In this document: positions 21,340 to 33,100 of the stretch, piece by piece | How the letters are laid out: each line of letters starts with the position of its first letter | How positions within the stretch are numbered: the stretch's first letter is position 1 | DNA from: Hibiscus mutabilis | Lineage: Eukaryota > Streptophyta > Magnoliopsida > Malvales > Malvaceae | Reading direction: 5' to 3' | DNA: 64,000 nucleotides | Assembly (NCBI GenBank): GCA_019671005.1 | Contig: CM033744.1 | Location: 9,540,128-9,604,127, forward strand | Notes under the pieces: model-generated | Seen by the model: only the letters and a program-made list of their open reading frames with translations | What the model was told of the DNA's origin: nothing | Database searches by the model: none | Program-made: the position numbers and the translations under genes

Positions 21340-22794
21340 TTGCACCGGCATTCCCGGTGTCTTGCTAAGTTCATGTCACCTGCAGAATACGATTGAACAA
21401 ATCAGAAGCTAATGAATGAAAAGTTGGAGGAACCTATCGGGAGGCAACTGAAGAAGTGTCCTAAAACATTTCAGGACATCATCAGAAGCTAAGTCCCCAA
21501 ACCCTTTTCTACTTTTTTTTTGTTTTTGATTTGGTTTTTGGTAAGTTGCGGGGGAGTACAGTGTGTGTTAATCGAAAAAAAAACATCGGAAGTCCATATA
21601 TCATAACGAAACATATCATTCTTTTTAGTAATAAGCTATGCAGTTTAATGGTAGATGCAAACTCTTGTAATTTGTGAACCAAATTTCACCTTTGCCAACA
21701 TCATCAGGATCAGCGTGCACAACAACTGCCCTCCCTAAAATGGAACGCTGCCCACTAAGTGGAACCTACAAAATGAAACAAAGCCACCAAATAACCAAAG
21801 AAAAAAGAACTTGATAAGTGTCATTACCAATCCAAAGGACAAAATCAATTTGTTGTCACAGGCCACCATATAAACAAAGAAAAAAGAAACATTCAACTTC
21901 TAAGAATTGGAGGGGAAAACACAATCCCCTACCTGCCAATCTTTAATTGAAACCTCAGCAAACCCTGTGCAATGGAGATTGAGTTGTTATTATCATAAAA
22001 AAACTATAAGCCATTCACAAATAATGATGTATCAAATGAATACTCATGTAAATGACAGAAACTGCATATACCATCAGGGCCTGCGATTATGTTACCCAGA
22101 TCACCAGCATGGCGCTCTCCATCACTCGGAGCTCCATGCTCCTTCTTTAATGGATTAAAATGAGGACCTAAAGTAAATAAAAAAAATTATGGGCAACAAG
22201 ACTACTTTATGCCATGTAGGGGAAAAGAGAAAATTTAAGAAATGCATAAATGTTGAAACTTTATACTCATATCAGAAAAGACCACAGAAAGAAGGGGGAA
22301 AACCCCACTTTAGAGAAAAATGACATCAATCTAAATTCAACAAACTTGTACTAAAAAATTCCATCTTAAACTAAATTATATCAACCTACTTAAAAAGATT
22401 CAAAACTTCATCAAAGGAAAGCACCCATTAGTTTTAACACAGAATTTGGATAAATGTTAAAATTTTAAACTCCATATCAAAAAATGAAAACACAAAGCAA
22501 TCTAAGCGAATTGAACTGGACAAAAGAGTTGGAGATACCAGTGGAATTCCAGCTATCCCTATATCAATAACATATTTGCAGAAATTTATAAGGCAAATAC
22601 ATACTTATGAAACTAAATCAACCCCAAAAAAAAACTAGAATTGAAATCCAATTCTCCCAGAAGATGAAGAGACATAGAGAAAGGGAGAGAAGAGAACCGA
22701 TTGGGATTTGAGTGAAGTGAATAGAGCCTCTAACGTTGTTGTCTCCGATGATCAGAGCCACAGCTTTGAGTGTTCCTTTAGAACCACCTTCCAT
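21340..22794 (-). pseudogene. CSD: Cu/Zn superoxide dismutase pseudogene (CSD3-like)
   Basis: Cu/Zn-SOD converts superoxide to peroxide and oxygen. Exon 1 (22794-22698) begins MEGGSKGTLKAVALIIGDNN. Exon 22167-22072 reads PHFNPLKKEHGAPSDGERHA then GDLGNIIAG. Exon 21964-21933 reads FAEVSIKDWQ. Exon 21765-21690 reads VPLSGQRSILGRAVVVHADP then DDVGKG. The last recognisable exon (about 21377-21340) reads as HELSKT then GNAGARVGCG. The exon that should carry the GFHxHxxGD copper ligands is missing; only its last bases (AATTCCACTG before a GT donor, about 22540) remain. Two one-base deletions damage the HELSKT...GNAG exon. The RVGCG ending resembles the peroxisomal CSD3 group. It cannot make an active enzyme. 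Confidence 0.85.
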
Positions 22795-24459
22795 TTCTTT
22801 TCCTCCTACAATTGTCCAATGTTTGTGTTTCCCTGTTATCTTTATGGTATTTACTTATTTTTTATATCCAAAAATTATTCGACCATTATTAACTAATATT
22901 AAAAAAAAATATTATACTTTTTAGCGAAAAAAATATATATTATACTTATAAAGAATATTAGGTGAATCACCATAAATTTCTATATAATTTTATTAGTTTT
23001 GTGTCGAAATTAGATAATATATATTTTAAATATTTAAAAATAATATATTTTTATTGTATTAGTTAAAAATGAAATAAAAATATATAAAAATAAAAACACA
23101 TTTATAATAATTATCAATTATCATTTTAAAAATTTACATTATAGTATTCTTCCAATTGAGTAAATGTGGAGTTAATTTACAACACCAATTGAATATGATG
23201 TTTATACTTGTTCAAAAAGAATATGACGTTTATATATATTAGATTTTTTTTTTTTGAAAGAATATATATTAGATTTTCTTAGACCTATAATTAGAATAAA
23301 AACATATTTATAATAATATAAATTGAGTTGGTGTCGAGTTGATTCATGACACCAAATCAGTTGACCATTTTATATAAAGTATAGATATATAATATAGATT
23401 AGACTTAATTCTAAAATAAATCTCTAAACTATATATTTCTTTGTAATAGGTGTCTAAATTTTCTTTTATCAAACAGACATTTAACGTTTCATTGCCTTAA
23501 TATTTTTAAGGTCTATCTGTAAAAGACTGTTAAAATTATATCATTCAATTATTGCATAACATATGACATATTTCATAATTTTACTTATTTTTTTAAAAAA
23601 AATCATAAAATTATTAATTTTTTTAAAAAAATCTAAAACTTTCATTTTCTTCAAAAAAAAAAAATCACCAACAGAGGTCGAAATCAAACGACGAATGAAC
23701 AATAATAATAAAAGAGGATGATTGACGACAGGAGAATATACAAAAAAGAGTTTGTGTGACAGCAATAAGATGAATAACGGAGGACGATCAACGAAGGAGG
23801 GAGAGAGTGTCTATTGATGAAACGGTACTAGAGAGATCTCAAAGACAAATGAAATTTACAATTTTGAGTTAGAGATTAGATTTTTTTTAAATATATGAGT
23901 TGTTTTTTGTAAAAATAAAAATTTTATAATGTTTCTTTAAAAGTAATTTAAAATTTTAAAATCATACTACATGCCACGTTTTAATTGGATAATAATTTTT
24001 AATTTTTTTTACAGGAAAATTTTAAAATAATAATAGAATGAAATTTTAATAGAAAAAATAGACATCTATTATTAAAACGTTTAATTTAAAGACTAATTTT
24101 TGTAGTTAACATTTTAAAATAAAAATATTTTAATTTTTTTCAACATTGTAGACCAACTCAATCAATATTATATATATACATATAGTTTTAGTTTAGTTAA
24201 GTTAATATTCGACGAGAATCAGGAGGCGCCACCGGTTTTCTTTCTTTTGTTAGAATTTAGTAACGCCAAATACTGCAATGTGCAAAGCCAAATCATCTCT
24301 GGCTAAACTCCATCTTTATCAAACCTTATCCCATTTCAATTCTAATGACTACCTTCCAAGATTTGGTGCCGCTTGAGATATTCAGAAACTTGTAAAAAGA
24401 TTTTTCATGAGATTTTCTGGAAGAAAAACGGGGTTAGAGATAGTCAAAACTTGTAAAAA
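22795..24459. repeat. AT-rich intergenic DNA with a decayed foldback
   Basis: No gene is visible. At 23400-24120 the two ends resemble inverted copies of each other (TAGGTGTCTAAATTTTC on the left; 'tagacatctattattaaaac' on the right), so this may be an old foldback insertion related to 11139-11436. The region 24230-24440 holds nothing that I recognise. Confidence 0.35.
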
Positions 24460-25990
24460 AAACGAAGTCGTCACCAATTATTTTCAAGGTGTAATTGGAT
24501 CCCTAAAAACGAGTTATTTTAATAAAATTATTTTATTATAATAAAATGACATTTTTGGTCTACGAAAAACACAAAACGGGTTCGGAAGTCAGTTACGCAT
24601 AGGGAATGATTAACACTTTACGGCGTCAAAAAATTAGTTCCTAACCGATTACTAAATGTTTTAATGTCGAAATTTGCAAGTTCATATGAAATTTAATTTA
24701 CTGCCCATTTATGCATATGATTTCATTTTAACGGTACCATCATCCAGATAATGAACTATAATTATCGCCAACATTTCTAGCGCTAACCCGTCACCTCTTT
24801 TAGGTAAGACACCGTATTAATTAGGTTTTACTTTTATTAACAAACAGTTAAAGAAAAGATTAATGTGTTAAAGCTTTTATTATTCTAGTTGGTTATTATT
24901 AACTTTAAAAATTTGTCTTAGTGAATTTTACCTATGGATGGTTAAATATAATTAATTGTGTTTTGTTAATTTTAGAGTGAAGAAAATTTTTTTATTTTTA
25001 AATTTTTAAGGCTCTAACTAAGGCTTTAAAGAACTTAATCCTAGTTTTTTTATTTAAACTAAGAATATAAACAAACGCAAGCGATTTAATAAGATAAATT
25101 AGCGAGATTACAAAAAGAAAACAATATTAGTTTATTTTATAAAATTAGATAAAATAATAAAAAATTGAGGGAATTTAATAAATAATTAAAACTTTATTAT
25201 TATTTAAGAAAATATGTGATAAAAGGAGACTTAATAGTTTAGAATTCAAGATTTAGAAGATAGTTGGCGAGAAAATTATGGATCAAATTTAAAGAAAATT
25301 TTAAGAGTTTTGTAAAATAAAACAAGTGTAGATTTAAATTAAAATGGTCTACCTTATTTTAGGATATGAGTATAAGCCCAAAAACACTTTTTAAAATTCA
25401 CTCTTTAAAAAATAAATCGAAACATTCAAAAAAAATTCTTTCAAGTGTTCATGCAAAATAAAAGATGAAGAACGAGGGTGATGGACCACCGAGTCGGCCA
25501 TCCTCCACCGGTGCCGGCCGTCGTCTCCGACGGTGGTAGACCAAAAAAACTTTTTTTACTCGATCGAAATCCTCCAAGAATGTTCGATTATAAAGCCTTC
25601 AAAACTCAAAAGAAAAGTAAGATTTCCCTCTTTTTATATTGAATTCGAAATAAAAATGATAACATAAAGTATAAAGAAAGCAAGAACAAGATATCAAAAT
25701 CAAGAAATTCGCTTCTTGTATTTTCATCGGAACTTCAATACAACTTAAGATCTTCTAAGAATATTTGGATACAAAGTAAGAATGCTGTGATGAATTACAA
25801 GAACGAAAAATGGATGGTGAATGAATTCCCAGCGTAAGAACTGGTGAATGAGTTGTGTCCTCTAAAATGGTGATCTTTTTATGAGTAAATTTTTACCCAA
25901 AAATACATAAAAGAAATCAGCCATAAAATCCCTAAAAATCAAGGTAAAATTATTTTCAATAAGCTTGATTTGATTCCCCCTTCAAATCTG
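24460..25990 (-). repeat. Second Tat/Ogre-type LTR fragment
   Basis: The stretch around 24470-24620 matches 9445-9620 of the Tat LTR: 'tcaccaat', 'gagttattttaataaaa', 'gggttcggaagtcagttacg'. A later block (25470-25560) has the same kind of GC-rich wording as 10800-10860. The PBS-adjacent end is missing and the far boundary is not clear, so this is a truncated or solo LTR in the same (minus) direction. Confidence 0.45.
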
Positions 25991-26284
25991 TCCATATTTT
26001 CTTTCTTTGAATCAAATATGCTGAATTTTGACTTGCTTTCTTTCAAATCTGCCCGAGTATTGCTTTCCTTTCTAATTTTCCCCTTTTGCCCAGGTTTTAA
26101 ATCGGTCACAGCTTCCCAATTGCTTTCTTTCTTTCTTTTTTCTTGTATTTTTTAGGCAAAAAAATTAGTGGCAACAACTATCCCTTATTGTTCATTTCGG
26201 TGAAACATGAATAGAGCAAAGAACAAAAGGCACTGATTGTAGCCAATTAAATTGCAAATTGGTTGTTGGACATCAAAGTAAGAT

Positions 26285-26715
26285 TCTATTCTCTTTGCGC
26301 CTGAACGAATAGACAGTTACTGAAAAATAAAGGTTTCATTCTCTTTGCGCCTGAACAAATAGGCGTTGTGTTGAACTAATAGACATTGTGTTGAAAAATA
26401 AAGGTTTTATTCTCCTCGCGCCCGAGTAAATAGGCGTTGTGATGAAAAATAAAAATTTTATTCTTTTTACGCCCGAACGGATAAGGATAAGCGATTTGCT
26501 AAGAAGTAGGGTTCTATTTTTCTTACGCATAGACGGATAGGTAGTTTGCTAAAAAAGTGGGGTTACATTTCTCTTATGAATAGGCAGTTTGTTAAAAAAT
26601 AAGATTATATTCTCCTCATCAGTTTGCTAAAAAAAGTAAGGTTTCATTCTCTTACGCCCGAATGGATAGGCAATTTGCTAGAAAAGTGGGGTTTCATTCC
26701 TCTTATGGATAGGCC
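26285..26715. repeat. Nine-unit degenerate tandem repeat
   Basis: Units of about 40-70 bases begin with ATTCTCTTTGCGCCTGAACG-like anchors at about 26285, 26338, 26409, 26460, 26516, 26566, 26608, 26646 and 26695. Each continues 'gataggcagtttgctaaaaa'. The array ends about 100 bases upstream of the first recognisable O-fucosyltransferase exon. Confidence 0.75.
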
Positions 26716-26812
26716 GTACTCGTCCGAAACAAATCAGGTATAGTTGCTCATATTTTCGTTATTCATTTCAGGACCAATATGATAGATTCTTACCCTGTTT
26801 TGTTATTATACA

Positions 26813-29494
26813 GTTATAAGTTCAAGAGTTTTTCTTATCTTTACGACGAGGAGCAATTCATTGCATCGCTTAAAAATGATGCGAATATCGTAAAAGCCTG
26901 CTCGGGCATTTTAAGGCTGCAAGAAGAAGCAACGAGTTCCCTATTTTCAAGCCCCAAAATTCAGCTTCTCCGAAATTTTATATCGAAATTTTTTTACCCA
27001 AGTTAAAGAAAGCCAAGGCTATTGGGTTGATTATTATAGAAGGAGGGTGCTTGCAGGTGATTCAAAGTCTTATAATTGTACCTAAACGTACTTGCGACTC
27101 GCACACTTTCTGAATATATATCAAACTATAAGATTAATATTAAAGCAGTAGCATTACGCCTTTCAGTCGATTCTTCCGCATAGTATGTCCGAGTTGATAA
27201 GGCTTAGATGCAGGGTTGCCTCTCATGCACTCCAGTCCCGTCCTGAAATTCAGATCCTTGGCCGCCGGATGGTGGAGAGGTATAATTTCCATTTTCCTTT
27301 CTTTTAAGTCTTAAGACGCGACTATAGTTACACGGAAATCATATGCCTTATTTTGATGAGTCTGAGGTTTCTAATCTTCCTGCAGGCTACGAGCGTGGGG
27401 ACAGCCTTTCCTAGCATATCATCCAGGTTTAGTAAGGTACACCTTGGCACATCATGGCTGTGCTGAACTTTTCCGGGTCTGTTGTTTACGCCTCTTCTTT
27501 CTGCCATCCTTGTCTAGCCCAAGTTGCATCATTCTTTTCGGGAGCATTTTGCAAAGTTAACAAAAGAATAAAGAGGAATTCAATCGACGTGTTTGTTCAG
27601 CTCTATGCAATTTTCATTTCACCTTGCAATTCGGTCTTTGTTGTAGGATGTTCATACAGAGCTTATACAATACCGAAGGGCACAGATGATCAGGCAAGGG
27701 ATCATTAATGACAAACTAAATGTTGACTGGCACTTGCACAGAGAAAATGGTTCGTGTCCTCTCATGCCTGAAGAGGTATGTGACAAATAGAATTCACCTT
27801 CTACACGTTTAATTGTTCCGTCCGATTCGTTGATAGTCCCAACAATATCATTTTTCTCTCCTTTTGAAGTTCTGATTGAAAGTTATATACCAAAGTTTTA
27901 ATCCCAACAATATTATTGTTCTGTCCCAGTAATCGATCTACACTAGCGATGTTCAAATGAGGGAAATGACTTTGAGATGCTAATTGCTTGTAATCTCATG
28001 CTTTTTTAGCATATGTTGCAACAGCCTTGGAACCACGTACATATTAAGTGAAGTTAAACATTATGCGGAACAGGAGGAATACGATGGAGAGAAAAGAGGG
28101 ACCGAAAGAAAAGGCAAATGGGGCGACAAAACGAGAGGGACAGATATAAAGAACAACTTGGAAGTGATCTTAATGATCAAGTATTGTTTTAACACTACCA
28201 AACTAGATTATATATGGTTACAAAACATATTATCTTCATGTAAATCGGAAATCCGATCTGACCCTTTAAAAGGTATAGCATAAATAAGGGCTTCAGGTAG
28301 TCGTCATCACGTCAGCGTACGGATGTTTAGCGACAGTAGTATTGGATTGTTGTGCTTGGCTTATTTGTCTATCCTAAAATTTTGCAGGTTGGACTTCTTC
28401 TTCGTGCTATAGGCTATCCTTCTAAAACAATTACGGTGACCAACGTCTTCTGATCCCTGTACGTGCTATGTTCGGAAACCTTGTAGACCGGACTTCTTTG
28501 TGCTGCAAGACGGAGTTGTTAGACTTGGTTGGCCCTGAAACACCTCTTCCCCCAGAGACTTTTAAAGTATCCCGTCCAAAAAGCGAGGCTGAACTTAAAG
28601 AAAACTGGAATAAGGCTGGTCCACGGCCCCGACCCCTTCCTCCTCCTCCCGAGAGGCGCATATATCATATTGGTATGGTTGGACTGAAAAAGAATCAGGC
28701 CCTTCACCCATGGATCTTAGGAGACAAGCTCACCAGTTACTTTGGGATGCCCTTGATTATATAGTATCTGTGGAAGCAGATGCATTCTTTCCCGGTTTTA
28801 ACAACGATGGTAGAGGATGGCCGGATTTCTCAGGGTTGGTTATGGGACAGAGGTTGTACGAGAGGGCTTCTTCTAGAACTTACCGACCAGACAGGTACAT
28901 GTGCAGAAAGTTAAATTCATGATCTCTTTTTTCAATTTACCATTGTAACTACTGATTTTTTCCATCTTTTTAATGGCAATAAAGAGTACGAACACATTTT
29001 TTCCTGTAAAATATTACCTCATCTTTATATTTGTCTTATACAATCTTTTTGTATTTTCTTCGAACAGGAAAACTATTGTTGCACTTTTCGACAGTATCCG
29101 TGATAATATGTACCATCCCAAGCGTGAGTGGACGCTCTCGATTAAGGAACATCTCAACAGAAGTTTGAGTGAAGAAGGCCTCATCGGGCAATCGCTGTTA
29201 TCAAAGCCAAACTCTTTCCTATCGCATCTGCTTCCCGAGTGCTCTTGTAGAATTTCTTCTCTCCAAACTGCAAAACAAATAAAAGGCAAAGGTGACAGGG
29301 TTTTATATGGAGATGAACACGAATGCCTCAAATGGATGCAGTCAGCTGGGGCTGTAGGGGCTAGAAACGATGACACTGAATCGGCTGAAGACGATCATGA
29401 AGTGGTCAAACAGCAAGAACATGACGACTCCGATTTCCCGAGTAGCTTGACATCAACAATCGATAATGATGAAGAATGGGAACCTAATGACTAA
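26813..29494 (+). pseudogene. O-fucosyltransferase family protein, pseudogene
   Basis: The plant GDP-fucose protein O-fucosyltransferase-like family consists of Golgi glycosyltransferases. Exons with GT-AG borders are A 26813-27056 (FSYLYDEEQFIASL; KLKKAKAIGLIIIEGGCLQ), B 27167-27279 (IRLRCRVASHAL; GRRMVER), C 27386-27476 (AWGQPFLAYHPGLVRYTLAH), D 27647-27775 (DVHTELIQYRRAQM; GSCPLMPEE), E 28388-28894 (VGLLLRAIGYPSKT; LVDRTSLC; DALDYIVSVEADAFFPGF) and F 29068-29494 (KTIVALFDSIRDNM; HPKREWTLSI; SHLLPECSC), with an acidic tail of about 90 residues. Breaks: an apparent one-base deletion in the A-run at 26892-26895; loss of about 30 bases at about 28433, which removes the conserved AGSETFGG-type sugar-nucleotide segment and shifts frame; and a further frame change at about 28672. 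The N-terminal signal-anchor exons are not seen. The gene converges with the syntaxin. Confidence 0.85.
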
Positions 29495-30182
29495 CTGGAT
29501 TTGTAGATGACATAAATTCCTCTTCTTATCATCAACTGAAAGAATTGAGCATACGGTGAAATTCTTCCTGAATGAAAATTTTCGAGACTTGGAGGGTAAC
29601 AACCAATACCATTATTTTAGTTCATAGTTCCAATCTAATATTTTTCAGACAAATAAGGTAGTCAAATTGTATTTTCAAGTAGATTCATTCACGCAGATTC
29701 TCCAGTCATAGCAACCCCAAAGTGTTTATTTATATGGCTTACACATCAAGGTTTTCTAAACTAAGTTTATTTACTTGTGTTTTTGTTTTGTTTTTTCCCT
29801 GTTAAAAGTGTAAATTTACATAGAGAAAGAATGTCAATGAACAAATATTTTTTTATTCTTTTATTAACAAATATTTTTTTATTTACATTTCCAGTACTAA
29901 AACAAAATGAACAATAAATCGCAATCTCTATACAAATCAACAAATACTACAAGTATTTTACATATTTTTTATATATATGAAAAAAATAATATATAAAAAA
30001 TATCAACTAATGTAGACACATAAGAGAAAGGGGGCTGTAATATAGACCTCAAATTATGAACAGCCGATAGAGAAAGACCATTGACTCAATTCACACATAT
30101 ATACATCCATAAATACATGCATGTATATATGTATGTGTATATATAAACAAATTAATGGCACACAGAAAATGCTAACCTTTCT
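29495..30182. other. Convergent intergenic spacer
   Basis: AT-rich 3' flank between two convergent genes, with no gene seen. It probably holds both 3' untranslated regions. Confidence 0.5.
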
Positions 30183-33100
30183 TCACCTTTTCTTTTTCCC
30201 AGGGTTTGAGCACAGGACTCTGATCGCAATAATCACGAGGAGTATAATGGCATAGCACTTCCACTTCCTGTTGTTCTTCTGTTTCTTCTTCGCGGTAACC
30301 AACATGGCATGCCCCGACAGCACGTGATCTACTGCACTCAAGACCTGGAAATTTTGAAATGATAAGGGAAAAAAAGGGTTTAACTGCAGTGTTTAAGGGT
30401 TCTTCTAAGGAATAACTATATTGCTCGTACGGCATAGAATTGATGTGGTTGATCAGACATTCTATAAAAAGAGTTCAATTACCTGAGTTTCTATGTTATC
30501 TAGCATGTCTCCTTGTGCTTCGACCAAAACCGCCATATCCACAAATACCTGCATAAGGAAAATTACTGATAATGGATTCAAAAGATACGTCCTCTTCCAT
30601 ATGTGATCTTCGACGCAACTTCATTCCTATGGTGATCTGTATTTTCATGCATCTGCTCATATTGAACAACTGCGCATATTTAAAACATTTCCGAAAGGCA
30701 ATCACTCCAAAAAGCATTCAAAGATCCAACAATTAAATGTCCCCAATCCATAATAAACTCACACACACACACACACACACAGGACAAGGATATTAAACAG
30801 AATACGGAGCCAAGTCTGCATCAGTAGCATATATGCTTTTCACTATGACATTAAAAGCAAAGACGCTTAGGAACAAGACTTTTAAGATTTCTTGTTTTGC
30901 AAGTACAGGTTTGAATTTGATATTTTAATTATTTTGATCAAATCAAAGCACCACAAGGCAACAAGCTCATTGAGTACCTGCTGTAAATCAAGAAGCATTT
31001 TCTCCAAATCTCTTGCTGCATCGTAGCGCTCTTGAATTTCACACATGGTGTTCATTATCTGCAAACACACCAAATTAATTTAGCCATAACCAATTTCTTC
31101 TAGTCACGGACAGTCCCTGCTTGAGATGGTATTTAGCTTCGTGAAATTGCTGAACTAAGAAGCTACTATCAGTATAAAGGAAGAAATAAAGAAAATTAAG
31201 ACAAACCTGGCCCCGTCCTTGCTCCTGAATTGCTTTCTGGAATATTTGTTCGCTATCTCAAGTTTCAATCAATCTTTCAATTGTCTGTACAATGTTCAAC
31301 AATCAGACATGAGCTAAACAGGATAGAGAGTTGCTGGTAATACAGCTAGTGAAGCATATCATACCTCTTCATCTGGTCTTGTGCCCGTCACCGGGAATCA
31401 AATAACCAGTGCAGATTAATATTAGCTCCATATCATGCAATATTATGGAAATTAATAAGTATCAAATGACCATCTTAACCTGTGAAAACACGTCTCTCGA
31501 CAACCTCCCTATACTCTTGCTGGATTCTCTCCCTAAGAATCTGCAATAGCAGGTACAAAGAACCTAGTAAGATTAAGAAAATGAGAGTACCGACTGAGCA
31601 AATAACATCGTAAAATATCTACATCTGACCAACCTGAAACTCAGCCATTTTGTCTTTCAACTTCTTTTTCACGGCACTGCAGCAAAAATTTGGCTGTTAT
31701 ATGGAATAGTTACTAGATATGATAAATTCCATCAAGTCCAAAAGCTTGAAAATGGATTTCAATGGAGGTGGAAACAACAGTGGCCATAGAATTTTAAAAT
31801 CATTCACATTGCAAGAAAAAATGTAGGACCAATTATTTCTTTTGAAGTATAACCAAAAAAGAAAGCAGCCACGGATCCTTAAAATTGTGTCAGATTTCAA
31901 CAAACTAATCACTGCAGCAAAAGTAAAATAAACTGGCTCCTGCTAACCATATTTTTGATCCACTTTAGAAGTACTCAAAAAAGTTTTGATCATGTATCAG
32001 AAGGGGCTGCAAAACAATAAAAAAGGATGGTATAGTACATAGTTGTTGCGGCCCTTGACCGATCAACACTTGTCCCTTTTCCACATCTAGGCTTCTGCCT
32101 ATTGGCTAAATTCTGTCCAACATCAAGAAATGAAATGAGGATCTATGGACAGCAAATAAACAAAATAAAAGCAGTAATTAGCCTTACATCTCTATCCAGT
32201 TCATAAATTTTCCCCTTTACAAAATGAGCAATTCTTCCAACTTCAGCAACGTCTTTCTCCATTCGCTGTTTGATTGCTACAGATGATAATAGCATCCATC
32301 ATGAGACGTAAGTTCAAGACAGTGTAACTAAGATTTGAAAAATTAAGAATAGGTTTTAATTTTATATATTCTCAATAGCAAAGGGAGAAACAAAAAGATA
32401 TAAGCACAGACCTCATCATTTGTTTTCCCAGAAGCTTTTACTGAAACTATGAGTGTAAGAGAAACATACAAGAATATTGCTAACCTTGCATGGAAGGACC
32501 CTGGGTTACTGACCTTGTTTCCTCATGTGCACCCTGCATAAAATATTTGAAAGAAAATGGCATCCGAACATCTTAATCAATACTCAATACTGTAGCTTAC
32601 AAGATTCATCACTCACAAATCATCCACCAACCATGTTAGGAATGTTTCAACTGTTAAATATCAACCTATGTACAATTTTCTCGGGCATGGATTCATGAAA
32701 CAAGATATGGACAAACTTAGCAAAAATACAGTGAAATTTGCCAACCTAAGTAGATCTCTTCACAACAGGTTTAATGGCTAGAGAGAGTACGATGGTAGTG
32801 CTTTCACAAAGCTGAACAAACTTTAAAATCAGGACAGAGATTAACTAATATCAAAGCTCAAGAAAGATCCACACAAAAATTTTAGCTCTTCTTCCATACA
32901 AGTCTAGTAAGGAGGACTAAAGAACTGAGGAATCCTTGAAGTTTCAGTCAGTTTTTGATGAATATTATCTAAAATTCATCAAAACTTTGATATAATACAA
33001 GGAATCGGGAAAGATATTAAATTAGATACCTGAAGCTTTTTGAGTAGCATATCCAGTTCCTCATAGTGTTTATCTATCTCTTGAACCTGGAAAAGACCAA

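Noticed and set aside
27984..28283. 99-codon open frame in the intron between O-fucosyltransferase exons D and E
   Set aside because: No motif, and it lies wholly within an intron with good splice sites either side.
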